The notes under the pieces were generated by a model. That model was given only the letters and a program-made list of their open reading frames with translations, made no database searches and was not told the DNA's origin. A stretch of DNA of 54,038 bases, from NCBI RefSeq assembly GCF_019750675.1, contig NZ_JAIEOF010000246.1, positions 1-54,038 of the forward strand. The letters are read 5' to 3'. The stretch's first letter is position 1; every line of letters begins with the position of its first letter. Shown one piece after another: positions 37,028-46,243 of the stretch. The stretch comes from Methylobacterium sp. (GTDB lineage: Bacteria; Pseudomonadota; Alphaproteobacteria; Rhizobiales; Beijerinckiaceae). Made by a program: the position numbers and the translations under genes.

Positions 37028-37993
37028 TCAGCCCGCGAGGCGCTCGACCCGCACCGTCGCGGCGATCGCCCGCACGGTTTCACGCGGCGGCAGGTTCGCC
37101 CCGGCCTGGCCGAGCTTGCCGGCCGCGAAGGCAAGGGCGAGGCGGGCGGTATCGGCCAGGGGCAGCTCCGCATGCAGTCCGGCCACGAGCCCGGCCACCA
37201 GGGCGTCGCCGGCCCCCACCGTGCTGGCGATCGTGGTCGGGGGCGGCAGGGCGTGCAGCGTCTCGGCCTCGGTGACGAACAGGGCCCCCTCGGCGCCCAA
37301 GGACACCACCACCAGAGGGATGCCCCGCACCCGCAGGTCGTGGGCGGCGGCGGCGACGTCGGCGAGCGTCGGCAGGGAGCGCCCGGCCCATTCCTCCAGC
37401 TCGTGTCGGTTCGGCTTGATCGCGAAGGGGAGGGCGTCCGTCGGGGCCGCGAGGGCGGCGGCGAGGGCCGGCCCGGACGCGTCGAGGATCACGCGGACGC
37501 CCCGCGCCACCAGGGCGGCAGTGAGATCCGCATAGGTCCCGGCCGGCAGGCCGCCGGGCAGGCTGCCGGCCAGGACCGCGAGGGTGCCTTCGGTGGCGCG
37601 GCTGCGCAGGACCGCCCGCACCGTGACCAGGGCGTCCGCCGTCACGGCTAGCCCCGGCAGGTTGATGTCGGTGGTGTCGCCGCTCTGCGCGTCGAGGAGC
37701 TTGAGGTTGGTCCGGGTCTCGCCGGGAATCCACGCGAAGGCATCCGCGATGCCCTTGGCCTCCATCAGGGCCTGGAACGGAGCGGCGTTGTCCTGGCCCA
37801 GCACGCCGGTGGCGGCGACGGGCACGCCCCAGTCGGCCAGGCAGGCGGCCACGTTCACGCCCTTGCCGCCGGCGTCGCTGCGCACGCTGCGGGCGCGGTG
37901 GACCGCCCCGGGAACCAGCGCGTCGAGCACGACGGTCTGGTCGAGGGCCGGGTTCAGGGTGCAGGTCACGACCCGCGCGCCGTCGACGCTCAT
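37028..37993 (-). CDS. fruK: 1-Phosphofructokinase
   Basis: 321-aa PfkB-family kinase that converts fructose 1-phosphate to fructose 1,6-bisphosphate. Landmarks are TCTLNPALDQTVVLD at the N-terminus, GGKGVNVAACLADWG (PfkB signature 1), AIKPNRHELEEWAGR, and STVGAGDALVAG with the catalytic aspartate (signature 2). The start at 37993 overlaps the fruB stop by 4 bp, so the genes are translationally coupled. It acts in the cytoplasm on the product of FruA. Confidence 0.95.
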   Translation of the reverse strand: MSVDGARVVTCTLNPALDQTVVLDALVPGAVHRARSVRSDAGGKGVNVAACLADWGVPVAATGVLGQDNAAPFQALMEAKGIADAFAWIPGETRTNLKLLDAQSGDTTDINLPGLAVTADALVTVRAVLRSRATEGTLAVLAGSLPGGLPAGTYADLTAALVARGVRVILDASGPALAAALAAPTDALPFAIKPNRHELEEWAGRSLPTLADVAAAAHDLRVRGIPLVVVSLGAEGALFVTEAETLHALPPPTTIASTVGAGDALVAGLVAGLHAELPLADTARLALAFAAGKLGQAGANLPPRETVRAIAATVRVERLAG

Positions 37994-40542
37994 GCGACCG
38001 CTCCCATGATCTCGTGGGCGAGCGCCCGGACGCCGGCCGCATCCTCCTGGGCGCAGGCCCGGGCGGCGAGCGCCCGCAGGTCGCCGATCTCGGAGGCGCG
38101 CAGGCGCGCCTTCACCGCGGAGACGTCCCGGGGCGTCATCGAGAGCTCGTGCACGCCGAGCCCGGCCAGCAGGCAGGCCCCGAACGGATCGCCCGCGATG
38201 CCGCCGCAGACGCCGACCCAGCGCCGGTGCCGGGCCGCCCCCTCGCAGGTCATGTGGATCAGGCGCAGCACCGCCGGGTGCAGGCTGTCGGCCTCGGGCG
38301 CGAGGTCGGTGTTCTGGCGGTCGATGGCCAGCGCGTACTGGGTCAGATCGTTGGTGCCGATGGAGAAGAAATCGCAGTGGCGGGCGAGCGCATCGGCCTG
38401 GATCGCGGCGGCCGGCACCTCGATCATGATGCCGATCGGCACCTCCGGGGCGCCGAGTTCGACCCGGATGCGGTCGCAATGGGTGCGCAGGGCCAGCACC
38501 TCGGGCACCGAGGTGATCATCGGGAACATGATCGAGAGCGGCGCATGCTGGCCGAGGGGGGCGCCTGCCGACACGCCGTCCCTGGCGGCACGGTAGAGGG
38601 CGCGCAGCTGCGGCTCCATCAGGTCGGGCCGGCGCAGGAGTAGGCGGGCGCCGCGCACCCCGAGAAAGGGGTTCTCCTCCTTGGGCAGGTGGAGATGCGC
38701 CACCTGCTTGTCGCCGCCGATGTCGAGGGTCCGCACGATGAGCGGCCGGCCGGCGAGCGCCGTGAGCATGCCCCGGTAGGTGGCGTACTGGTCGTCCTCG
38801 GAAGGCGTGTCGCCGCGCTCCAGGAACAGGAACTCCGTGCGCATCAGGCCGACGCCCTCCGCGCCCTGGTCGAGGGCCAGCGGCACCTGCTCGGGGTTGT
38901 TCACGTTGGCGCCGATGGCGACCACGTGCCCGTCCGTGGTGCGGGCGGGCAGCGCCCGGGCGCGGGCTTCGTCCTCGGCCTTGGCGCGCTGGCGCTCGCT
39001 CCAGGCCCGGGCCGAGGCCAGGTCCGCCGCGCTCGGGTCGAGGTAGAGGCGACCGGTGCCGCCGTCGAGGATGGCCTGCGTACGGTTCTCCAGGGCGAGC
39101 AGCCCGGACCCGCCCGCCACCATGGCGGGGATGCCCAGCGTCCGGGCGAGGATCGCGGTGTGCGAGGTCGGACCGCCCTGCGCCGTGGCCAGCCCGATGA
39201 CGCGGGCGGGGTCGAGCCCGGCGGTGTCGGAGGGGGCGAGGTCGGGGGCCACGAGGATGCAGGGTACGTCCGGCAGGTCGTGGCCGCTCTTCAGGGCCGG
39301 ATCGATCTGGGCCAGCACCCGGCGGCCGACGTCGCGCAGGTCCGCCGCGCGGGCGGCGAGCACGGGGTTGCCCAGGGCCGAGAGCTTGGCGGCCATCCGC
39401 TCCACGGCCTGGTTCCAGGCGAAGGCGACGCCGTGGCCCTCCACCATGAGCTGGCAGGCCAGGGTGATGAGGTCGGTGTCGGCGATGAGCTCGCCCTGGG
39501 CCTTGAAGATGCCGGCATCGGCCGCGCCGAGACGGCGCGCGGTGTCGTCGGCGAGCGCCCGGAGCTGTCCGTCCGTGGCCTCGAGGGCCGCGTGCAGGCG
39601 GTCGCCGCCGCTCGTCAGGGGCTCCGGCTCGTCCGGCACCACGGGCTCGGCGAGGCTGAGGACGTGGATGGGGCCGATGACGAGGCCGGGGCTGGCCCCG
39701 AGGCCGGCAAGGGCACGAGGCGCCTCGGCCGGGTTCCAGCCCGCCACCGGGCCTGACGCCTTGGCGGCGGCATCGGCGGCCGCCTTCGCGGCGGCCTTCT
39801 CGGCGGCGCTGAGGCCGGTCACCGCCTTGCAGATCTTCGCGAGCGCCCCGGCCTCGTCGTCACCCTCCGCCGAGATCGTCACCGCGTCGCCGCAGCGCAG
39901 GCCGAGTTGGAGGAGGGCGATGAGGTTCTTGGCATCGGCCACCTCGGCGCCGTGCCGCACCTGGATCCGCGCCGGGCAGGTCCGGGCCACCTCCACCCAG
40001 TGCGAGGCCGGGCGGGCATGCAGCCCGGTCGGATAATCGACCGTCCACTCGAAGCGCTGGCTGAGATCGGTGGCGGGGCCGGCCGCGCCGGGACTCGCCG
40101 CGTCCTCGCTGAGGGCGGCGGCGATCTCCTCCTTGGCGGTCGTGTCGCGCAGGGCGCTGAGGCGGGCCTCGTCCTGGATCAGGCGGGTGAGGCGGCGCAG
40201 CACCGTGATGTGCGTGTCGGATTGCGCCGCGATGGCCACCACCAGATGCGCGACCTGGCCGTCGTGCCAGACGATACCCCCGGGCACCTGCAGCACCGCG
40301 AGCCCGCTCTGACGGACGAGGTGGCGGTCGTCGACCATGCCGTGGGGGATGACGACGCCGTGCCCCAGATAGGTGTTCGACACCGCCTCCCGGCGCAGCA
40401 TGCTGGCCTCGTAGGCCGGATCGATGCAGCCGGCCGCCACGAGGAGCTGCGCCGCCTCACGGATGGCCGCCTCCTTGGTGGCGGGCGCGGCGGCGAGGCG
40501 AATGAGCAGGCGCGGGCCCAAGGGGGGTGTCGGTGCGAGCAT
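37990..40542 (-). CDS. fruB: Fructose PTS multiphosphoryl transfer protein (EIIA-HPr-EI fusion)
   Basis: 850-aa three-domain phosphotransferase. EIIA-Fru spans about 1-150 with phospho-His H67 in GVVIPHGM. HPr spans about 163-250 with H175 in YPTGLHARPAS. An Ala/Lys-rich linker (about 245-265) leads to EI from about 278 to the end, with H461 in GGPTSHTAILARTLGIPAMV. PEP-binding signatures EGVGLMRTEFLFLERG and DFFSIGTNDLTQYALAIDR are intact. One polypeptide thus carries phosphate from PEP to FruA without separate ptsI/ptsH. The start has GGGAGGAG upstream and lies 45 bp from a palindromic operator. Confidence 0.96.
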   Translation of the reverse strand: MLAPTPPLGPRLLIRLAAAPATKEAAIREAAQLLVAAGCIDPAYEASMLRREAVSNTYLGHGVVIPHGMVDDRHLVRQSGLAVLQVPGGIVWHDGQVAHLVVAIAAQSDTHITVLRRLTRLIQDEARLSALRDTTAKEEIAAALSEDAASPGAAGPATDLSQRFEWTVDYPTGLHARPASHWVEVARTCPARIQVRHGAEVADAKNLIALLQLGLRCGDAVTISAEGDDEAGALAKICKAVTGLSAAEKAAAKAAADAAAKASGPVAGWNPAEAPRALAGLGASPGLVIGPIHVLSLAEPVVPDEPEPLTSGGDRLHAALEATDGQLRALADDTARRLGAADAGIFKAQGELIADTDLITLACQLMVEGHGVAFAWNQAVERMAAKLSALGNPVLAARAADLRDVGRRVLAQIDPALKSGHDLPDVPCILVAPDLAPSDTAGLDPARVIGLATAQGGPTSHTAILARTLGIPAMVAGGSGLLALENRTQAILDGGTGRLYLDPSAADLASARAWSERQRAKAEDEARARALPARTTDGHVVAIGANVNNPEQVPLALDQGAEGVGLMRTEFLFLERGDTPSEDDQYATYRGMLTALAGRPLIVRTLDIGGDKQVAHLHLPKEENPFLGVRGARLLLRRPDLMEPQLRALYRAARDGVSAGAPLGQHAPLSIMFPMITSVPEVLALRTHCDRIRVELGAPEVPIGIMIEVPAAAIQADALARHCDFFSIGTNDLTQYALAIDRQNTDLAPEADSLHPAVLRLIHMTCEGAARHRRWVGVCGGIAGDPFGACLLAGLGVHELSMTPRDVSAVKARLRASEIGDLRALAARACAQEDAAGVRALAHEIMGAVA

Positions 40543-40587
40543 GGCGTGCTCCTCCCGTCAATGGTGTGGGGTTTGTCGTTGCAACCA

Positions 40588-40603
40588 ATGAAAACGTTTT
40601 CAT
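40588..40603. promoter_or_regulatory. FruR operator 1, perfect palindrome ATGAAAACGTTTTCAT
   Basis: A 16-bp perfect palindrome centred on AACGTT, 45 bp upstream of the fruB start. This is the classic LacI-family operator form, with the central CG read by the hinge helix. It should control the fruBKA-porin operon. Confidence 0.88.
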
Positions 40604-40690
40604 AAACTCTGTCAATCCAGATTGGTGAAATAGTGCAAAATCGGCGATTGCCCGCTCCGCGCATCGGTGCCAATGTCGACGCCATGATGC

Positions 40691-40704
40691 TGAAAACGTT
40701 TCCT
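40691..40704. promoter_or_regulatory. FruR operator 2, imperfect TGAAAACGTTTCCT
   Basis: Identical to the core of operator 1 at 12 of 14 positions, 54 bp before the regulator's start and 102 bp centre to centre from operator 1. Likely an autoregulatory site or a partner for DNA looping. Confidence 0.78.
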
Positions 40705-40757
40705 ACCGCGGGCCGTCCGGACCCGGATGTCGCGCACCGTTCCGGGCGTCTCGCCCG

Positions 40758-41741
40758 ATGAGCGTCGGAATTCGCGATGTCGCCCGCGCGGCGGGGGTCT
40801 CGACCGCGACGGTCTCGCGGGCCCTCGGGCGCGGGCCGGTCAGCGAGGCCCTGCGCCAGCAGGTCGAGGCGGCGGTGCGGGCCACCGGCTACAGGCCCAA
40901 CCTCTCGGCCCGCCGCCTGCGCTCGCAATCGACCCAGACCATCGGCCTGATCGTGGCCGATATCCGCAACCCGTTCTTCACGGCGGTGAGCCGGGCCGTG
41001 GAGGATGCGGCCTATGCCGCCGGGATGCGGGTGATCCTCTGCAACACCGACGAGGACCCGGACCGCGAGGCCCTGTACCTGCGCCTGATGGAGGAGGAGC
41101 GCGTCACCGGCCTCATCTTCGCCCCGACCCGGGTCACCGCCGAGGCGATGAAGGCGGGCGACCTCGACGTGCCGGCGGTGCTGATCGACCGGGCCGGCCC
41201 GCCCGGCGCCCATGACAGCGTGGTCCTCGACAACGTGGCGGCCGCCGCCCAGCTGGCCGAACACCTCTGGGCACAGGGTTACCGCCGGATCGGCGGCCTG
41301 TTCGGCGCGACGAGCTCCACCGCGCAGGAGCGCCGGGCGGGCTACGAGGGTGCGCTGCGCCGGGTCGGGGCCGAGCCCCTGGCGCGGGTGGCCGCCCCCA
41401 ACGCCGCCGCCGCCGAGGCGATCCTGGCGGAATGGCTGGCCGGGGACGACCGCCCGGACGCGCTGGTCCTCTCCAACGGCCTGATGCTGATGGGTGCGGT
41501 GCGGGCGGCCCGGCGCCTCGGGCTCGCCACGCCCGGAAGACTCGGCCTCGCCGGCTTCGACAACGAGCCCTGGAGCGACCTCGTGGAACCCGGCCTCACG
41601 GTGATCGAGCAGCCGGTCGCCGAGATCGGCGCCCAGGCGATGGCGCTGCTGTTCGACCGCCTGAAGGCGCCGGACCAGCCCGTCCGCAAGGTCACCCTGA
41701 GCGGTCGGCTCATCGTGCGCGGCTCGTCGCAACGCGCCTGA
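40758..41741 (+). CDS. LacI-family fructose operon regulator (FruR-like)
   Basis: 327-aa regulator. The N-terminal helix-turn-helix IRDVARAAGVSTATVSRALG (about 5-24) is followed by the hinge region SARRLRSQSTQTIGLIVADIRNPFF and a periplasmic-binding-protein-like sensor domain (VILCNTDEDPDREALYLRLM, LAGFDNEPWSDLVEPGLTVIEQP). It is divergent from fruB with two shared-sequence operators between them. It presumably responds to fructose 1-phosphate or 1,6-bisphosphate, as characterised FruR proteins do; the effector is inferred. There is no clear GGAGG before the ATG. Confidence 0.9.
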   Translation: MSVGIRDVARAAGVSTATVSRALGRGPVSEALRQQVEAAVRATGYRPNLSARRLRSQSTQTIGLIVADIRNPFFTAVSRAVEDAAYAAGMRVILCNTDEDPDREALYLRLMEEERVTGLIFAPTRVTAEAMKAGDLDVPAVLIDRAGPPGAHDSVVLDNVAAAAQLAEHLWAQGYRRIGGLFGATSSTAQERRAGYEGALRRVGAEPLARVAAPNAAAAEAILAEWLAGDDRPDALVLSNGLMLMGAVRAARRLGLATPGRLGLAGFDNEPWSDLVEPGLTVIEQPVAEIGAQAMALLFDRLKAPDQPVRKVTLSGRLIVRGSSQRA

Positions 41742-42114
41742 GGCGTGGTGCGGATTTCAGGACAGATCCGCGCTGCCTTGCGGGGCGTGCAGGGCTGGGT
41801 TGACGCCCCCGAGGGCGGTGTGGCCGAAGGCCCGCCCCGGATGCAACCCTAGGCACGTGCGGACGCGAATCCATGCGTCTCGCGCCGGAGGGCCGAGTAC
41901 CCGGCGATCAACGTCATCGGGACGTGTCCGGAAACCCAGACAAAAAAATTCAAACGCGTAACAAATATCGCAGACCGACGGCTTTGTCTTTTTGCGAACC
42001 CATTGCCACAAAACGCGAAAAGCGCTTGGTTGGGTTTGGCACGAACGCTGCTCAAGTGCGCTCAGCCAAATAAGCGGGTCCCGCGATCCGCATAAAAGTT
42101 AATGGAGGATGCCC
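41742..42114 (+). promoter_or_regulatory. Gene-free region with the pyruvate dehydrogenase operon promoter and leader
   Basis: 373 bp, unusually A/T-rich in its middle (41941-42020) for this window. No gene is supported. Visible structures are GCGGAT/ATCCGC (41750-41755 with 41766-41771, possible weak terminator of the regulator gene), AGACAAA/TTTGTCT (41938-41944 with 41983-41989), TTTGGC/GCCAAA (42035-42040 with 42065-42070, with inner GCAC/GTGC), and GCGGG-T-CCCGC (42074-42084). TGGAGG at 42103-42108 is the aceE ribosome binding site. The last two inverted repeats lie where an operator or leader structure would act. Confidence 0.5.
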
Positions 42115-44778
42115 ATGGAGCGTAGCCGCGACCTCGACCCGGTCGAGACTCAGGAATGGCTAGATTCGCTGGACGGCGTCCTGGACGTCGACGGCCCGGA
42201 ACGCGCCCATTACCTGATCGAGCAGGTCATCGACGGGGCCCGCAAGAAGGGCGCTCCGGTTCCGTATTCGGCCAATACTGCATACCTGAACACGATCCTG
42301 CCGGAAAAGCAGGATCCGCATCCCGGCGACCGCGCGATCGAGCACCGCATCCGCTCGGCGATCCGCTGGAACGCCATCGCGATCATCCTGCGGGCCAACA
42401 AGGATTCGTCCGAGCTCGGCGGCCACATCGCCAGCTTCCAGTCGGCCGCGACCCTCTACGACACCGGCTTCATGCATTTCTGGCGGGGCGCCGACGCCAA
42501 TCACGGCGGCGACCTGATCTATGTGCAGGGCCATTCCTCGCCCGGCGTCTATGCCCGCGCCTTCCTCGAAGGCCGCCTGACCGAGGAGCAACTCCTCGGT
42601 TTCCGCCAGGAGGTCGGCGGCAAGGGCCTGTCCTCCTATCCCCATCCCTGGCTGATGCCGGATTTCTGGCAGTTCCCCACCGTCTCGATGGGCCTCGGCC
42701 CCCTGATGGCGATCTACCAGGCCCGCTTCCTGCGCTACCTGCACCACCGCAACCTCGCGCAGACGGACGGCCGCAAGGTCTGGGCCTTCATGGGCGACGG
42801 CGAGATGGACGAGCCGGAGAGCCTGGGTGCGATCGCGCTCGCCGCGCGTGAGAAACTCGACAACCTCGTCTTCGTCATCAACTGCAACCTCCAGCGCCTC
42901 GACGGCCCGGTGCGCGGCAACGGCAAGATCGTGCAGGAGCTCGAGGCCGATTTCCGGGGCGCCGGCTGGAACGTCATCAAGGTGCTGTGGGGCTCAGGGT
43001 GGGATGCCCTGATCCAGAAGGACAGCACCGGCATGCTGGCCCGCCTGATGGAGGAATGCGTCGACGGCGAGTACCAGGACTTCAAGTCGAAGAGTGGCGC
43101 CTACGTGCGCGAGCACTTCTTCGGCAAGTACCCGGAGACGGCGGCCCTGGTGGCCGACTGGTCGGACGACGACATCTGGCGCCTCACCCGCGGCGGCCAC
43201 GACCCGCGCAAGGTGTTCGCGGCCTACAGCGCCGCCTCCAAGCACAAGGGCCAGCCGACCCTCATCCTCGCCAAGACCGTCAAGGGCTACGGCATGGGCG
43301 AGTCCGGCGAGGGCCAGAACATCACCCACCAGCAGAAGAAGATGGGTGAAGCGGTCCTCAAGCAGTTCCGCGACCGCTTCCAGATCGACCTCTCGGACGA
43401 CCAGCTGAAGGAGATTCCCTTCATCAAGTTCTCCGAGGGGAGCCCCGAGCACAACTACCTGATGGCGCGGCGCGCGGCGCTCGGCGGTCCCCTCCCGGCC
43501 CGGCGGCGCAAGTCGCAATCCCTGGAGATTCCGCCGCTCTCGGCCTTCTCGGCCCAGCTCAAGGAGACCGCGGGCCGCGAGATCTCCACCACCATGGCGT
43601 TCGTGCGCATCCTCAACACGCTCCTGCGCGACAAGAACATCGGCAACCGCATCGTGCCGATCGTGCCCGACGAGAGCCGTACCTTCGGCATGGAGGGCAT
43701 GTTCCGCCAGTTCGGCATCTTCTCCCAGGTCGGCCAGCTCTACCGGCCGGAGGATGCCAACCAGCTGATGTACTACAAGGAGGACAAGAACGGTCAGATG
43801 CTCCAGGAGGGCATCAACGAGCCGGGCGCGATGTCGTCCTGGATCGCGGCCGCGACCTCCTATTCGCATTCCGACGCGCCGACGATCCCGTTCTACGTCT
43901 ACTACTCGATGTTCGGCTTCCAGCGGATCGGCGATCTCGCCTGGGCGGCGGGCGACATGCGGGCCCGCGGCTTCATGATCGGCGGCACCGCCGGGCGCAC
44001 GACCCTGAACGGCGAGGGCCTGCAGCACGAGGACGGCCACAGCCACCTCATGTCCTCGACGATCCCGAACTGCGTCTCCTACGACCCGACCTTCTCGTAT
44101 GAAGTCGCGGTGATCGTGCAGGACGGCCTGCGCCGGATGTATGCCGAGCAGGAGGACGTGTTCTACTACATCACCGTGATGAACGAGAACTACGAGCACC
44201 CCGGCATGCCGGAGGGCGCGGAGGCCGGCATCATCAAGGGCATGTACCTGTTCAAGGAAGGCCCCGCGGAGACGACCAAGGGTCACCGGGTGCAGCTCCT
44301 GGGCTCGGGCACCATCCTGCGCGAGGTCATCGCGGCCGCCGAACTCCTGGAGCAGGATTTCGGGATCAGCGCCGACATCTGGAGCTGCCCGAGCTTCACG
44401 GAACTGCGCCGCGACGCCATGGCGGCGGAGCGCTGGAACCTCCTGCACCCGCTGGAGGGCAAGCGCCTCTCCCACGTCGAGACCTGCCTCACCGGCCGCA
44501 CCGGCCCGGTGATCGCCTCGACGGACTACATGCGCCTGTTCGCCGACCAGATCCGCACCTGGGTGCCCGGACGCTACCGCGTGCTCGGCACCGACGGCTT
44601 CGGCCGCTCGGATTACCGGGTCCGCCTGCGCGACTTCTTCGAGGTCAACCGGCACTGGGTCGTGGTGGCGGCCCTGCACAGCCTCGCCGAGGACGGCGTG
44701 ATCCCGGCCCAGACCGTGGCCGACGCCATCGCCAAGTACGGCATCGATACGGACCGGCCGGCACCCTGGACCGTCTGA
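42115..44778 (+). CDS. aceE: Pyruvate dehydrogenase E1 component, homodimeric type
   Basis: 887-aa thiamine-diphosphate enzyme that decarboxylates pyruvate and reductively acetylates the E2 lipoyl group. The ThDP-Mg motif starts GDGEMDEPES at residue 227 and ends NCNLQRLDGPVRGN. HQGHSSPG-type sequence appears as VQGHSSPGVYARAFLEGRL. The C-terminal half has GRTTLNGEGLQHEDGHSH and DGFGRSDYR. This single-chain E1 is the form found in gammaproteobacteria; many alphaproteobacteria instead have a PdhA/PdhB pair. The ATG at 42115 is correctly spaced from TGGAGG; one 6 nt upstream is too close. Confidence 0.96.
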   Translation: MERSRDLDPVETQEWLDSLDGVLDVDGPERAHYLIEQVIDGARKKGAPVPYSANTAYLNTILPEKQDPHPGDRAIEHRIRSAIRWNAIAIILRANKDSSELGGHIASFQSAATLYDTGFMHFWRGADANHGGDLIYVQGHSSPGVYARAFLEGRLTEEQLLGFRQEVGGKGLSSYPHPWLMPDFWQFPTVSMGLGPLMAIYQARFLRYLHHRNLAQTDGRKVWAFMGDGEMDEPESLGAIALAAREKLDNLVFVINCNLQRLDGPVRGNGKIVQELEADFRGAGWNVIKVLWGSGWDALIQKDSTGMLARLMEECVDGEYQDFKSKSGAYVREHFFGKYPETAALVADWSDDDIWRLTRGGHDPRKVFAAYSAASKHKGQPTLILAKTVKGYGMGESGEGQNITHQQKKMGEAVLKQFRDRFQIDLSDDQLKEIPFIKFSEGSPEHNYLMARRAALGGPLPARRRKSQSLEIPPLSAFSAQLKETAGREISTTMAFVRILNTLLRDKNIGNRIVPIVPDESRTFGMEGMFRQFGIFSQVGQLYRPEDANQLMYYKEDKNGQMLQEGINEPGAMSSWIAAATSYSHSDAPTIPFYVYYSMFGFQRIGDLAWAAGDMRARGFMIGGTAGRTTLNGEGLQHEDGHSHLMSSTIPNCVSYDPTFSYEVAVIVQDGLRRMYAEQEDVFYYITVMNENYEHPGMPEGAEAGIIKGMYLFKEGPAETTKGHRVQLLGSGTILREVIAAAELLEQDFGISADIWSCPSFTELRRDAMAAERWNLLHPLEGKRLSHVETCLTGRTGPVIASTDYMRLFADQIRTWVPGRYRVLGTDGFGRSDYRVRLRDFFEVNRHWVVVAALHSLAEDGVIPAQTVADAIAKYGIDTDRPAPWTV

Positions 44779-44787
44779 TCCGACTTC

Positions 44788-44815
44788 GCGCCGGCCGCCC
44801 GAGCGCGGCCGGCGC
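44788..44815 (+). other. Stable hairpin in the aceE-aceF gap
   Basis: An 11-bp GC stem (44788-44798 with 44805-44815) around CCGAGC starts 9 nt after aceE. No T tract follows. It may protect the aceE 3' end or lower expression of the downstream genes. Confidence 0.5.
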
Positions 44816-44896
44816 CCCGACGTCCCGACCCTTTCACCGAGAAGACCGCACGAGGGGGCCCGCCAGAGGCCTCGACTCAGCCAGGGAGACTACGCA

Positions 44897-46201
44897 GTGG
44901 GTATCGAGATCCAGATTCCGGACATCGGCGACTTCAAGGACATCCCGATCATCGAGATCCACGTGAAGGAGGGCGATACGATCGGGCCCGACGACCCGCT
45001 GGTCTCGCTGGAATCCGACAAGGCGACCATGGACGTGCCCTCGCCGAGCGCCGGCGTGGTCGAGAAGATCCTGGTCAAGCTGGGCGACAAGGTCAGCGAG
45101 GGCTCGCCGCTCCTCGTGTTCAAGGGCGAGTCGGCCAAGGCCGCAGAGACGGCCGCCGCCGCGCCCGCCGGTGCCGACGGCGCCGCCCTCGTGACGCAGC
45201 AGGAGCCGGCCCTGAGCGCCGCTCCGAGCGCGCCCGCCCCGGCCGCCCCGGCCGGCAACCTCCCGGACTTCTCGCAGGTCCATGCCAGCCCCGGCGTGCG
45301 CCGGCTGGCCCGCGAGCTCGGGCTCGACCTGACGGCGGTGAAGGGCACCGGCGAGAAGGGCCGGATCACCAAGGAGGACGTGAAGGGCCATCTCACCCGC
45401 TCGGCAGCCCCGGCCCCCGCGGCCTCCGGCACGGCCGCCTTCTCAGGGAGCGGCATGGGTATCCCGGAGATCCCGGCCGTCGATTTCTCGAAGTTCGGTC
45501 CGATCGAGACGCAAGCCCTGTCGCGGATCAAGAAGATCTCCGGCGCGCACCTGCACCGGTCCTGGCTCAACGTGCCCCTCGTCACCCACCAGGACGAGTC
45601 GGACATCACCGAGACCGATGCCTACCGCAAGGAACTCGACAACGCCGGCAAGGATCTCAAGGACAAGGGCTACCGCGTCACCCTGCTGGCCTTCCTGATC
45701 AAGGCCGCCGTCTCGGCCCTGCGCAAGCATCCCGAGTTCAACGCCTCGCTCTCGCCTGAGAAGGACGCGCTGATCCTCAAGCGCTACTACAACATCGGCG
45801 TGGCGGTGGACACGCCGGACGGCCTCGTCGTGCCGGTGATCAAGGATGCCGACCGCAAGGGCATCATCGAGATCAGCCGCGACCTCGGTGCGATCTCGGC
45901 CAAGGCCCGCGACGGCAAGCTCTCGGCGGCCGACATGCAGGGCGCCACCTTCTCGATCTCGAGTCTGGGCGGCATCGGCGGCACCTCCTTCACGCCGCTG
46001 GTCAACGCGCCGGAAGTGGCCATCCTCGGCGTCGCCCGCTCCAAGATGAGCCCGGTCTGGAACGGCACGGAGTTCAAGCCGCGCCTGATCGTGCCGCTCT
46101 CGCTCTCCTACGACCACCGCGTCATCGACGGTGCGCTCGCCGCGCGCTTTGCCCGCCACCTCGCCCACGTCCTCGAGGACGTCCGGCGCCTCGTCGTCTG
46201 A
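44897..46201 (+). CDS. aceF: Dihydrolipoamide acetyltransferase (PDH E2)
   Basis: 434-aa acetyltransferase core of PDH. One N-terminal lipoyl domain carries the lipoyl lysine in ESDKATMDVPSP. An Ala/Pro linker leads to the peripheral-subunit-binding domain (ASPGVRRLARELGLDL through GRITKEDVKGHL). The catalytic domain has SYDHRVIDG with H407 and D411. The GTG start has AGGGAG upstream. E2s paired with homodimeric E1 often have two or three lipoyl domains; this one has a single domain, but the downstream E3 carries another. 118 bp after aceE. Confidence 0.95.
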   Translation: MGIEIQIPDIGDFKDIPIIEIHVKEGDTIGPDDPLVSLESDKATMDVPSPSAGVVEKILVKLGDKVSEGSPLLVFKGESAKAAETAAAAPAGADGAALVTQQEPALSAAPSAPAPAAPAGNLPDFSQVHASPGVRRLARELGLDLTAVKGTGEKGRITKEDVKGHLTRSAAPAPAASGTAAFSGSGMGIPEIPAVDFSKFGPIETQALSRIKKISGAHLHRSWLNVPLVTHQDESDITETDAYRKELDNAGKDLKDKGYRVTLLAFLIKAAVSALRKHPEFNASLSPEKDALILKRYYNIGVAVDTPDGLVVPVIKDADRKGIIEISRDLGAISAKARDGKLSAADMQGATFSISSLGGIGGTSFTPLVNAPEVAILGVARSKMSPVWNGTEFKPRLIVPLSLSYDHRVIDGALAARFARHLAHVLEDVRRLVV

Positions 46202-46243
46202 GGACGACAGGCAGAACCGCGCGAACTCTAAAGAGGTGAAGCG

